Both the position numbers and the translations under genes were made by a program. A DNA stretch of 64,000 nt from an uncultured Amylibacter sp. (GTDB lineage: Bacteria; Pseudomonadota; Alphaproteobacteria; Rhodobacterales; Rhodobacteraceae). The DNA lies in contig CAJIZV010000002.1 in assembly GCA_905181935.1 (NCBI GenBank), positions 496,001 through 560,000 on the forward strand, given 5' to 3'. Of the stretch, positions 1 through 8,300 are shown piece by piece. Below the pieces are notes generated by a model. The model did not search any database. It saw only the letters and a list, made by a program, of their open reading frames with translations, and was not told the DNA's origin. The first letter of the stretch is position 1. Each line of letters begins with the position of its first letter.

Positions 1-372
1 ATTTTTTAAATCATTGATTTATCACAGTAAATACACTGTGTGTATTTGGCTTTCAAAATAAGAGATGATAGAAATAAATTCGTTGATGATACCGCAGGAA
101 TGCTGAAGTCCGAGCGTGAAAATTATTTAGCAGAACACTTCACCTAAAAATTCAGTCTAATACGCAACAAGGCAAAAGCTACTTTTCAATTACAAAAAAA
201 AAGTATGTAGCAGTATCTAAATTTCCACAAACCTGGTGTTGAAATAGGACACGTTTTACTGGAAGACACTCAACAACAAGGTACTTACAACACTTCTTAA
301 ACTTTATTAGCAAAGAACTTGGCTTACAGTTGATATGTTTAAAAGTACATTTGCTAAAGGGCATGGTCAGAA
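1..372. other. AT-rich stretch without a recognised gene
   Basis: No reading frame here resembles a known protein on either strand. The frames that are open are short and low in complexity. It presumably holds the promoter of the methyltransferase that begins at 373 and the end of whatever precedes the window. No tRNA, terminator or clear repeat was seen. Confidence 0.4.
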
Positions 373-1083
373 ATGAAAAGTCTAAAATTGTTAGTAACAA
401 ACCCGTCTTTATTCATAAAAAAAGTATTTGGAGGGCCATTACGTTTATACAAAATACATATTCTTAAGGATGAATTTATTATCGAAATGACTCGGTGGAA
501 AAAAAATAAAGGTGATAAAACGCATAGGCTAGATTATCCAACATTAACAGAAGAATCAATAGTGTTTGACTTAGGTGGTTATCTTGGCGATTTCGCACAC
601 GCCATAAATAAGAAATATGGCTGCTACGTTTATGTTTTTGAACCTCATCAAAAATTCTATGAAGAATGTACAAAAAGATTTTCTATAAATCCAAAAGTCA
701 CTCCTCTAAACTTTGGGGTCTCCGACGTTGACGGAAAATTTTTCTTGTCCGATAGTGTTGATGGTTCATCATTTTCGAATCCAACACATGAGAATAAACA
801 AGGCATAGAATGTATCGTAAAAGAGTTCTTTAAAACTCTTTCAGATTTGGATATTGCTAAAGTAAATTTGATGAAAATAAATATTGAAGGAGGTGAATAT
901 CCTTTACTCATGCACATTGCCGACAATGATAAGTTGGGTTTAGTGGATGAATATCAAATTCAATTTCATAACTTCATTGAAGATGCTGAACACAAACGTG
1001 AGAGCATAATTAAGTCCTTGAGTAAGACACATAAACGGACTTGGTGCTATACGTTTGTTTGGGAAAATTGGAAGAAAATCTAA
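373..1083 (+). CDS. FkbM-family SAM-dependent methyltransferase
   Basis: This 236-residue protein has the Rossmann-type methyltransferase core of the FkbM family. The SAM-binding glycine motif is VFDLGGYLGDFA (about residues 63-74). An acidic residue closes strand beta2 in YVFEPHQ, and the family motif KINIEGGEYPLL lies near residues 165-180. FkbM enzymes O-methylate sugars, polyketides or other small molecules, often in surface polysaccharide loci. The substrate cannot be told here, because no glycan genes are adjacent and the next gene is an exporter. The ATG at 373 gives a full-length N-terminus. Family is fairly sure, substrate unknown. Confidence 0.75.
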   Translation: MKSLKLLVTNPSLFIKKVFGGPLRLYKIHILKDEFIIEMTRWKKNKGDKTHRLDYPTLTEESIVFDLGGYLGDFAHAINKKYGCYVYVFEPHQKFYEECTKRFSINPKVTPLNFGVSDVDGKFFLSDSVDGSSFSNPTHENKQGIECIVKEFFKTLSDLDIAKVNLMKINIEGGEYPLLMHIADNDKLGLVDEYQIQFHNFIEDAEHKRESIIKSLSKTHKRTWCYTFVWENWKKI

Positions 1084-1259
1084 CAATTTTGGGCAATTTA
1101 CAAACACTGATAAAACAGCAAACACATTTAAGCTGACAAGTTACACAGAAAGTCTATACCTTGAATTAATCTATAAAAAATTAAGTTAAATAGATTACTT
1201 TATGTATGAGATACCACGTATTTCAAAATCAAGATATAAATTGAAAATAGGCAAATCAA

Positions 1260-2141
1260 GTGTTTAAATCTTTTTCCAACACATTGCAGGCAGTTATTTG
1301 GATGACTGGCACAATAGTATCTTTTTCTGCGATGGCTGTTTCAGGGCGTGAAATATCATTCGAACTCGATACATTTGAAATAATGATGTACCGCTCGTTA
1401 ATTGGATTTATTATAGTATTTCTATTCTCAACGATTTTAAACACTCGCAGCCAAATTAATACAAATAAGTTTGGCCTTCATTTTGCCCGAAACGTATCTC
1501 ACTTCGTGGGACAGAACTTGTGGTTTTATGCATTGACACTAATCCCATTCGCACAACTTTTTGCATTTGAATTTTCAGTACCACTTTGGGTTATGATAGC
1601 CGCACCATTTTTATTAGGTGAAAAATTAACAAAAATTAGAGTTATTTCCATTTTGGTTGGTTTTATTGGTATCTTAATTGTCACCCGCCCCTGGCTTGCA
1701 GGCTTAGCACCCGGCATTATCCCTGCAGCCCTTTGTGCCGTCGGTTTTGCTTGTAGTGTTATTTTTACAAAACAACTCACAAAAACTACTACAATTACGT
1801 GCATCCTATTTTGGTTAACTTTGATGCAATTAGGTTTAGGAATAATATGTGCAGGTTATGACGGTGATATAGCTTTACCCTCTAAGTCTAGTTTACCTTG
1901 GATTATCGTAATAGGTTTAGGCGGATTGCTTGCACATTTTTGTATAACAAAGGCACTACAGCTTGCACCTGCAACAGTTGTCACACCCATTGATTTTTGT
2001 CGATTACCAATCATCGCAGCGATTGGATATATTTTTTATAATGAAGCATTGGATATATTTATTATAGGCGGTGCCATTCTTATTTTCATTGCTAATTATA
2101 TCAATATTTGGTCGGAAACACGCAAGAAAGTGACACAGTAA
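1260..2141 (+). CDS. EamA/DMT-superfamily permease
   Basis: This 293-residue, very hydrophobic protein has about ten predicted membrane helices arranged as two EamA repeats. The second repeat begins near residue 148, after ILIVTRPW. DMT permeases usually export amino acids or other metabolites across the inner membrane. Translation appears to start at a GTG at 1260, since no ATG in frame would keep the first helix. The stop at 2139-2141 is two bases before the next gene's ATG, so translation is probably coupled. It is the first of four EamA proteins in the window. The substrate is unknown. Confidence 0.85.
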   Translation: MFKSFSNTLQAVIWMTGTIVSFSAMAVSGREISFELDTFEIMMYRSLIGFIIVFLFSTILNTRSQINTNKFGLHFARNVSHFVGQNLWFYALTLIPFAQLFAFEFSVPLWVMIAAPFLLGEKLTKIRVISILVGFIGILIVTRPWLAGLAPGIIPAALCAVGFACSVIFTKQLTKTTTITCILFWLTLMQLGLGIICAGYDGDIALPSKSSLPWIIVIGLGGLLAHFCITKALQLAPATVVTPIDFCRLPIIAAIGYIFYNEALDIFIIGGAILIFIANYINIWSETRKKVTQ

Positions 2142-2143
2142 AC

Positions 2144-2653
2144 ATGGCTACTTTCTTTGGATACGGATCACTAGTTAACTTACGCACACACAAGTATCAT
2201 AATCCTAAACCAACTCAAATTGTTGGGTGGAAACGTGAATGGGTCAGCTCATCCATTAGAGATATTGCATTTCTATCTGTTAGACCAAGTAAAACCACAA
2301 CATTACAAGGAATGAGTGCAAGTACGGAAAATATTGGCTGGAAATCATTAGATTTACGTGAAACTGGGTATTTTCGGCACAAACTACTTAATTTAAATAT
2401 GCAGATGTATATTGGTGACCCAAAGACAATTAATGATCATATTAAACAACCCATTTTACTTAGCTATATAGATTGTGTGATCCAAGGGTATCATGAACAC
2501 TTTGGAGAACAAGGTGTGATTGATTTTTTTGCCACAACAGTCAATTGGGATCACCCAATTTTAAATGACCGTAATTTACCACAATATCCTCGTGCCATAA
2601 CTTTAAAGCAATACGAACAGGATCTGGTAGATTATCATCTAGCTCAATTGTGA
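2144..2653 (+). CDS. gamma-glutamylcyclotransferase-like (AIG2/GGCT fold) protein
   Basis: The protein begins MATFFGYGSLVN, and the FGYGSL loop near the N-terminus is the substrate-binding signature of the GGCT/AIG2 fold. Members cyclise gamma-glutamyl amines or peptides to 5-oxoproline, though many have lost activity. I chose the ATG at 2144 rather than an upstream in-frame start at 2108, because the fold begins directly at FFGYGSL and this start leaves only a two-base gap after the exporter gene. The length is 169 residues. The stop overlaps the GTG of the next exporter by four bases (GTGA). The three genes 1260-3549 form one transcription unit, suggesting processing and export of a small gamma-glutamyl or amino compound. 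Confidence 0.7.
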   Translation: MATFFGYGSLVNLRTHKYHNPKPTQIVGWKREWVSSSIRDIAFLSVRPSKTTTLQGMSASTENIGWKSLDLRETGYFRHKLLNLNMQMYIGDPKTINDHIKQPILLSYIDCVIQGYHEHFGEQGVIDFFATTVNWDHPILNDRNLPQYPRAITLKQYEQDLVDYHLAQL

Positions 2654-3549
2654 AACAGCAATCACTTTCTCTATCTGCATGGATAACTTTATCTTTACTT
2701 GCTATAATTTGGGGTGGAAGCTTTTTAGCGTACTCACTAATTTTAAGAGAAGTTCCTATTTTTACAATGGTTGCAAATCGCGTTCTTTGGGCAAGTTTAA
2801 TACTTTGGGTTATCATATTTGCGCTAAGAATCCCTCTTCCAAAACTAAAACAATGCGGTCCATTATTTGTCATGGGCATATTAAACAATGTCATTCCATT
2901 TTCTATGATTGCTTGGGGGCAAACTCACATTGAAAGTGGCCTTGCCTCAATACTGAACGGTACAACTGCTATTTTTACCTTTGTTTTGGCAGCTGTGCTA
3001 TTTAATGATGAACGCCTATCACGCAAAAAAGGTCTTGGAGTAGCAATCGCTTTTATTGGCGTATGCATTGTCATAGGGTTAGAAGCTATGCGCAACTTTA
3101 ACATTAGATCTTTAGCTCAACTATCATTGATAATAGCTTGTATATCATACGCATCAGCAGCTGTTTGGGCACGTGCTAATATAAAAGGTATTCACCCAAT
3201 AATGGCTGCTACAGGCATGCTATCGAGTGCCTCCATAATTATGGTTCCATTAGCTTTATTTATAGATGGATCTCCAAATTATAATTTTTCTTCTACAACG
3301 CTTGGTGCAATGGCTTTTTTATCTTTTCCAGCGACAGCAATTGCATATCTTTTATATTACCGAGGACTACGTCAAGCTGGGAGTGCAAACCTGTCACTAG
3401 TCACATTGTTGGTACCCCCAATGGCTGTTATTTGGGGTGCACTAGTGTTGGGCGAAAGGCTGCACTCTTCAGCCTACATTGGGTTTGTATTAATTGCTTT
3501 AGGAATGGTCATTATTGATGGGCGCTTACTAAAACGCGAAAAGCGTTGA
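2650..3549 (+). CDS. EamA/DMT-superfamily permease
   Basis: This 299-residue integral membrane protein has about ten helices in two EamA repeats. The N-terminus carries IIWGGSFLAYSLIL, typical of the first EamA helix, and the C-terminal repeat has PPMAVIWGALVLGERL, the family's conserved last-helix region. The GTG start overlaps the preceding stop codon, which indicates translational coupling. It is the second exporter in this short operon and only distantly similar to the one at 1260, so the two are unlikely to be a recent duplication. The direction and substrate of transport are not shown by the sequence. Confidence 0.87.
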   Translation: MKQQSLSLSAWITLSLLAIIWGGSFLAYSLILREVPIFTMVANRVLWASLILWVIIFALRIPLPKLKQCGPLFVMGILNNVIPFSMIAWGQTHIESGLASILNGTTAIFTFVLAAVLFNDERLSRKKGLGVAIAFIGVCIVIGLEAMRNFNIRSLAQLSLIIACISYASAAVWARANIKGIHPIMAATGMLSSASIIMVPLALFIDGSPNYNFSSTTLGAMAFLSFPATAIAYLLYYRGLRQAGSANLSLVTLLVPPMAVIWGALVLGERLHSSAYIGFVLIALGMVIIDGRLLKREKR

Positions 3550-3599
3550 ATTTAATGTAAATTTTTGATTTACCTAATATAAACGAGGGCACGGAGCAT

Positions 3600-4457
3600 A
3601 TGCTTTATAATTCAGCATCAGACTGGGAATCTTCAAAATCTAAACGCGTAATGCTTTTTGGAATGTCAGGCTTGGGCAAAACTTACATTTCAGAAATGTT
3701 AAGGAATAATGGCGACTGGTTTCATTACAGCATCGATTATCGAATTGGCACTCGCTACATGGGAGAACACATTGCTGATAACTTTAAAAAAGAAGCAATG
3801 CGCACTCCATTTCTAGCAGAACTTTTGCAATCTGATGCAATTTACATTGCTGCAAATATGAAATTTAGTGATTTATCACCACTATCGACTTACCTGGGAA
3901 AACCTGGAAATCTTAAAAACGGTGGTATTTCGTTTGCAGAATACCTTCGCCGTCAGCGATTACACCGTGATGCAGAAATTAATTCAATGATAGATACTGT
4001 TCACTTTATTGATCGTGCTAAATCATTATATAATTACGATAATTTTGTTTGTGATACATCTGGTTCAGTCGTCGAAGTGGTAGATTGTGATGACCCGGAC
4101 GATTATGTATTAAAAGCTTTATCCAAACATGTATTGCCTGTTTGGATTGAAGGATCATCAGATCACACTGAAGAATTAGTTCGACGCTTTGCAGCAGCAC
4201 CCAAACCAATGTACTATCAAGAATCTTTTTTGATAAATTGTTGGACAAACTACCTAGAAGAAAAAAATATTTCAGAGGCAAATGTAAATCCAGATGATTT
4301 TATCGTGTGGGGTTATCGTCAACTTTTAGAGAATCGTCTCCCACGGTATCGTAAGATAGCAGAAAAATGGGGTATTACTCTTAACGCTAATGATGTGGCT
4401 AAAGTAAAATCTGCAGAAGGTTTTAATTCTTTAATAGCAAAAAATTTGAAAAGATAA
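3600..4457 (+). CDS. P-loop ATPase/kinase-like protein upstream of metA
   Basis: The 285-residue protein has a Walker A loop GMSGLGKT at about residues 22-29, followed by an alpha/beta region with SIDYRIGTRYMGE and a later FVCDTSGSVVEVVD that could be a Walker B-like strand. The rest is rich in charged helices. This looks like an uncharacterised ATPase found in Rhodobacterales. I cannot assign a reaction. It sits 3 bp before metA on the same strand, so the two are very likely co-transcribed, which suggests a link to methionine or sulfur metabolism, though that is inference. A GGAG box lies shortly before the ATG. Confidence 0.6.
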   Translation: MLYNSASDWESSKSKRVMLFGMSGLGKTYISEMLRNNGDWFHYSIDYRIGTRYMGEHIADNFKKEAMRTPFLAELLQSDAIYIAANMKFSDLSPLSTYLGKPGNLKNGGISFAEYLRRQRLHRDAEINSMIDTVHFIDRAKSLYNYDNFVCDTSGSVVEVVDCDDPDDYVLKALSKHVLPVWIEGSSDHTEELVRRFAAAPKPMYYQESFLINCWTNYLEEKNISEANVNPDDFIVWGYRQLLENRLPRYRKIAEKWGITLNANDVAKVKSAEGFNSLIAKNLKR

Positions 4458-4460
4458 AAA

Positions 4461-5375
4461 ATGCCAATTCGTATTCCATCAAAATTACCAGCATTCGATG
4501 TTTTAAAGTCAGAAGGTGTGGACGTCATGTCTAATACCGATGCTAATCGCCAAGACATCAGACCATTACGTATTGGATTATTAAACCTGATGCCACTAAA
4601 AATTCAAACTGAAACTCAATTTTCACGCTTAATTGGCTCTACACCCTTGCAAATTGAGCTTACCCTAATTCGTATGTCAGAACATCAAAGTCGCCATACG
4701 GCACCTGAACATATGGAATCTTTTTATAAAAGCTTTGAAGAGATACAAAATCAAAAATTTGATGGGCTCATCATTACAGGTTCTCCAATTGAACATCTTC
4801 CATTTAGTGAGGTAACTTACTGGAATGAATTAAAAAAAGTTTTTGATTGGACGCAAAAAAATGTCCATTCAACCTTTGGTGTTTGCTGGGGTGGAATGGC
4901 AATGATTAATCATTTTCATGGCGTAAAAAAACATATTCTAGATAAAAAAGTTTTTGGTTGTCACCGCTGCCAAGTTACCAACCCATCATCAAGGTTTTTA
5001 ACTGGGTTTTCAGATGACTTGGTAATTCCAGTAAGCCGATGGACTGAAAATAGAGCCGAAGAAATTAGCAATGTAGGCCTTGATATATTAATCGATAGCA
5101 AAACTTCAGGCCCGTGTTTGGTAGAAGACGCTAAACATCGCGCATTATACATATTCAATCATTTTGAATATGACCGAGATACGCTTAAGCAAGAATATGA
5201 TCGTGATATTGAAAACAATACACCAATTAATGTTCCTATGAACTATTACCCTAATGACGATCCCTCAAAAAAACCTTTAAATAAATGGCGCAGTCATGCG
5301 CATTTACTTTATGCAAATTGGATCAATCAGATTTATCAAAGTACACCCTTTGATATTAATGATATTGGAAGTTAA
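4461..5375 (+). CDS. metA: homoserine O-acyltransferase MetA (probably acetyl-CoA specific)
   Basis: MetA acylates L-homoserine in the first dedicated step of methionine synthesis. The 304-residue protein has the expected length. The catalytic cysteine is C142 in GVCWGG, and the His/Glu pair is H234 and E236 in FNHFEYD. At position 111 it has Glu in [10 protein letters not shown]; in this family Glu111 goes with acetyl-CoA and Gly111 with succinyl-CoA (established for the B. cereus and E. coli enzymes), so this is predicted to be a homoserine O-acetyltransferase. It follows the ATPase gene after 3 bp and is followed by a small zinc-ribbon gene. Confidence 0.95.
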   Translation: MPIRIPSKLPAFDVLKSEGVDVMSNTDANRQDIRPLRIGLLNLMPLKIQTETQFSRLIGSTPLQIELTLIRMSEHQSRHTAPEHMESFYKSFEEIQNQKFDGLIITGSPIEHLPFSEVTYWNELKKVFDWTQKNVHSTFGVCWGGMAMINHFHGVKKHILDKKVFGCHRCQVTNPSSRFLTGFSDDLVIPVSRWTENRAEEISNVGLDILIDSKTSGPCLVEDAKHRALYIFNHFEYDRDTLKQEYDRDIENNTPINVPMNYYPNDDPSKKPLNKWRSHAHLLYANWINQIYQSTPFDINDIGS

Positions 5376-5410
5376 GATATAGACATCGAAAACACAAAGT
5401 ATAAAATATA

Positions 5411-5599
5411 ATGGATAATCACCAGATACCAGTAAACGCAAACCTGCGACGCTGCCCAAGATGTCAGTCAGTTCTCAATACTGTAGCAGTGCATGGTCAT
5501 GAACAATGTAATATTTGTAAATCTAATATATTCGAATGCTGTTCAGGCGATACCTGTGCGACAGATCATGATTTGGCTTCAGGATATAAAAAAATATAA
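5411..5599 (+). CDS. small zinc-ribbon protein downstream of metA
   Basis: This 62-residue protein has two CxxC knuckles, CPRC at residues 15-18 and CNIC at 33-36, followed by a CC pair and another Cys. The spacing fits a small zinc ribbon. No function can be assigned. It lies 35 bp after metA on the same strand and is probably read through from it. Short zinc-ribbon proteins of this kind may bind nucleic acid or act as adaptors. The regular cysteine pattern argues that the frame is real, even though no strong ribosome binding site precedes it. Confidence 0.5.
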   Translation: MDNHQIPVNANLRRCPRCQSVLNTVAVHGHEQCNICKSNIFECCSGDTCATDHDLASGYKKI

Positions 5600-5714
5600 A
5601 ACTCTCGGGATATATCCAGATCTAATTAAACCTTAAAAAACAGCTTTTTAATGAAAATATAAAAGTAGTAATAATCTTAAAAATATTTAATTTTTTATAT
5701 TAAATGTTTACTTA

Positions 5715-6356
5715 TCATTTATGTGCATGCCATTTTTCTAAAACTGCATAGGCTTTCATTCTGTCTTTATTTATGCGTGATACTGTCATGGCCGGTAGCC
5801 CTAATTCTCTAGCTGTCGCATTAACACCGTTTCCATAATCAATCATCATTATAATCTGATCGACCTGTGCTTTATTGTAGGTAGGCTTGCGCCCCCTATA
5901 TGCGTCTGGATTAATATACTTCTTATAAGCAATTCCAGCTATCTGAGCCTCTTTGGAAGTTTCTGACTGTGAAGTTGCGCTGGCAGTCATAAATGCGATC
6001 AGTGCGTCGCGTACAGCTTTAGACACGTCATCTGTGGGTCGAGCATCAAAAGTCATTTCATTTATAATCGTACAAATAGTTATACCATGGTTCATAAACC
6101 ACTGAATATTAGCTGTAACGTCTTGATAGTTATGCCCAAGACGATCGATCCAACGAACAACTAAAGTGTCGCCGTCTCTTAAGATGTCAAACAGTCGCTT
6201 ACCTTCAGTTCTATCTTCAAGCTTAGTGGAAACTCCGCTAACTGCATGATCTGCAACTACAGTATCAATTGAAAATCCAGCGTCTACCGCTTGTGTAGTT
6301 TGGTGATCAATTGTTTGTTCTGCTGTAGATACTCGCGTATACAATACCGTAGCCAT
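5715..6356 (-). CDS. serine recombinase (resolvase/invertase family)
   Basis: The 213-residue protein starts with MATVLYTRVSTAEQT, and S10 in YTRVS is the catalytic serine of resolvases and DNA invertases. The catalytic domain spans about 1-140. A C-terminal helix-turn-helix (about 155-205, with NATARELGLPAMTVSRI) matches the DNA-binding domain of Hin/Pin proteins. Such enzymes invert or resolve DNA between short dyad sites. It lies alone, facing the metA operon and next to two decayed genes, so it may be the remnant of a mobile element. No inverted gix/hix-like pair was found by eye. Confidence 0.85.
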   Translation of the reverse strand: MATVLYTRVSTAEQTIDHQTTQAVDAGFSIDTVVADHAVSGVSTKLEDRTEGKRLFDILRDGDTLVVRWIDRLGHNYQDVTANIQWFMNHGITICTIINEMTFDARPTDDVSKAVRDALIAFMTASATSQSETSKEAQIAGIAYKKYINPDAYRGRKPTYNKAQVDQIIMMIDYGNGVNATARELGLPAMTVSRINKDRMKAYAVLEKWHAHK

Positions 6357-6628
6357 TTTTCCAATTTCTCCATTTAAATAAATTATATGTTAACTATAGA
6401 CGTAACGCAAAGAAAATGTAACCCCTAGTGTTATGATTTAAAATATGAAAATTTTTTAAATTCAAGATTAGAGGTGTTTTTTGAGTAGAAAAAAATATGA
6501 TTACGTTATTTAATTATTGAATCAGTATTCTAAAATGATAATAATTTAGGAAAGTCAAAAAATATAAATTGGATATTGTTGATTAGTATTATTTTTAATT
6601 TGATTAAAATCAATGTTAGGAATTTTGG

Positions 6629-7099
6629 ATGGCAAAACGTTTTATAGTGTGGCTAATGCTGTACTCTTGCACAATAACTGCTGCAGCTGGAGCTATTTGG
6701 TTCGTTGGTGATATAAATGCTAACAACTGGATAGAACCAGCCATTGCACCTCCTGCATGAATTTTTGGCCCAGTTTGGACTATTTTATATGCGCTTATAG
6801 CAATTAGTGGTTTTCGTATTCTATATTCCAAGCCACACAACTCTAAAGAGCTTGCAATTAGTTTGTGCGCCATTCAAATATGCCTTAATACTTTGTAGAC
6901 GCCTGTCTTTTTTGGTGCATATGACTTAACTGGTGCATTAATCATAATAGTAATTCTATGGCTTGCAATTGCTGCCTTTGTGGCTGTTAGCTTTAAAATT
7001 GACAGAACAGCCAGCTGCTTGTTTATGCCTTATTGGGCATGGGTCTCATTCGCTGCTGTTCTTAATTATAGTTATATTGTGGTCAATCCGATAAATTAA
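6629..7099 (+). pseudogene. tspO: TspO/MBR-family protein, two in-frame stop codons
   Basis: Reading from the ATG at 6629 gives an otherwise unbroken 156-codon frame that matches TspO/MBR (tryptophan-rich sensory) proteins. It has the PP-x-IFGPVWTILYALI segment, a QICLNTL-x-TPVFFGAYDL segment, and a C-terminal PYWAWVSFAAVLNYSY. Two codons are stops, TGA at 6758-6760 and TAG at 6896-6898. Both fall where the family has a conserved Trp (PxW-xFGP and LLW-xPxFF), each one base from TGG. TspO proteins are five-helix membrane proteins that bind tetrapyrroles and act in stress or photosynthesis regulation. The frame is kept, so inactivation looks recent; sequencing error or readthrough is the alternative. 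Confidence 0.75.
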
Positions 7100-7122
7100 A
7101 TTTTTTAAAGGAATTGTTTCTG

Positions 7123-7558
7123 ATGTTATCACTCTTTAAAAACACAATATTTACAATATGGTTAGTCGGTGCATTAGCATCCTTATCCATCGGATGGCTA
7201 CATGGGCATTCCAAGCTACCGCTACAGTAGCAAAAATGAGTGCTGAGGCGGCAATCACTGCAGTTAAGCACAGAAAAAAATAGCAACTAAGGTTAGTAAG
7301 ATTAAAGCTAAAGCAAGGTTAAAACGTATAATCACAATGATCCCGTTAGTTGGAGCTGCAGCTGGTATTTACTTCGAAGAACAAGAGTATATGGAATGGA
7401 AAGTAAATAATGTAGATGGATCAAGATCAGATTACATGTGTGAATTGGCTGAAATAACTTCAGATGTTTTAAATGAAGTACTTAACGAACTTCCAGAAGC
7501 ACTAGTCCCCTCGCAAACTACTTTAAACAGCATAGTAAAAAAAGTGAAAGTTAACTAA
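7123..7558 (+). pseudogene. small membrane-associated hypothetical protein, frameshifted
   Basis: A gene appears to begin at the ATG at 7123, after a GGAAT box, with a hydrophobic N-terminal segment (TIFTIWLVGALASLSIGW). It passes into a second frame near 7210-7225 and into a third at an A7 run near 7275. The last part runs as an open frame from 7337 to 7558. Joined, the pieces give one lysine-rich protein of about 145 residues with a second hydrophobic patch (IPLVGAAAGIYFEE). I do not recognise the family. It lies just downstream of the broken tspO and is probably decaying with it. Confidence 0.4.
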
Positions 7559-7573
7559 AATAAGGTAAAATAT

Positions 7574-7589
7574 ACATGAATTTTCATGT
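7574..7589. terminator. possible bidirectional terminator hairpin
   Basis: ACATGAA-TT-TTCATGT is a perfect 7-bp inverted repeat between convergent genes (the broken hypothetical gene and the racemase-like gene). T-rich sequence follows on the minus strand. The stem is AT-rich and weak. Confidence 0.3.
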
Positions 7590-7592
7590 GCC

Positions 7593-8300
7593 TTATAATG
7601 TATCATTCATTAACGCTTCAGCAACATCAATAATTGAGTAAACAGGGCAACCAGTGGCTCGCTCTATTGCTTGTTTATAAGGTGGTAGGTTTGTACATTC
7701 CAAAAGAAATACAGAGATATTTGGTTGTCTTTCTTTAAGTAATAATGCTTTATTTACAATAAAATTTTCTATAGTCAACGTATCAATTTTTTGTAATTGA
7801 TCATTTTTAAGCTGTAAGATTGCATCAGAAAATGCAGAACAATCTTCCATTCCTGCTATACAGACTTCATGACGTTTAAGTCCAGCAGCTCGTAAAGCAA
7901 TATCACCTAAACTTTTAAATGAAGCTGTTATGACCCCTACTGATCCCTCACCGAATTTCTTATAAATTTTTGGATACAAAGATAAAGCTGATACCATTAC
8001 AGGGATGCTAACAGCATCAGCAATTGTATCTTGTATAGTAATCAAAAACCCACAGGTTGATATAATTGCAAATGCTCCATCAAATTCTAATTTTTTTGCA
8101 GCTTTGCAAAATAATTGAATAATTTCTTCAGATGGCATTTCATCCTTTACAAGATCTAAACTTCCAGCACCTTTTACAATGTGTATCCGCACAGGAAACA
8201 TATAACTACTTTCGTTACCCGCATCACCAAGAACCCGTGGGAAGTTTGTATCCAGCATCATAATACCCAGAAAAGGAATATTTTTTTCATCCATCATCAA
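7593..8300 (-). CDS. aspartate/glutamate racemase-family protein
   Basis: The 235-residue protein has the two cysteines of cofactor-independent Asp/Glu/hydantoin racemases, C83 in STCGF and C202 in LLECTNLPPY, each near the end of one lobe of the pseudo-symmetric fold. This supports a racemase over arylmalonate decarboxylase, which keeps one Cys. It is the last gene of a minus-strand run with DadA, a TRAP transporter and a BASS permease, and it overlaps the BASS stop by 4 bp. A role in interconverting the enantiomers of an imported amino acid is plausible but inferred; the substrate is unknown. Confidence 0.75.
   Translation of the reverse strand: MMMDEKNIPFLGIMMLDTNFPRVLGDAGNESSYMFPVRIHIVKGAGSLDLVKDEMPSEEIIQLFCKAAKKLEFDGAFAIISTCGFLITIQDTIADAVSIPVMVSALSLYPKIYKKFGEGSVGVITASFKSLGDIALRAAGLKRHEVCIAGMEDCSAFSDAILQLKNDQLQKIDTLTIENFIVNKALLLKERQPNISVFLLECTNLPPYKQAIERATGCPVYSIIDVAEALMNDTL

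Noticed and set aside
179-400. Open frame of 73 codons on the minus strand before the methyltransferase
   Set aside because: Low-complexity, Cys/Lys/Phe-rich translation with no family resemblance and overlap with the start of a real gene.
2108-2143. Longer N-terminus for the gamma-glutamylcyclotransferase-like protein
   Set aside because: It would overlap the exporter's coding end, and the fold begins exactly at the ATG at 2144.
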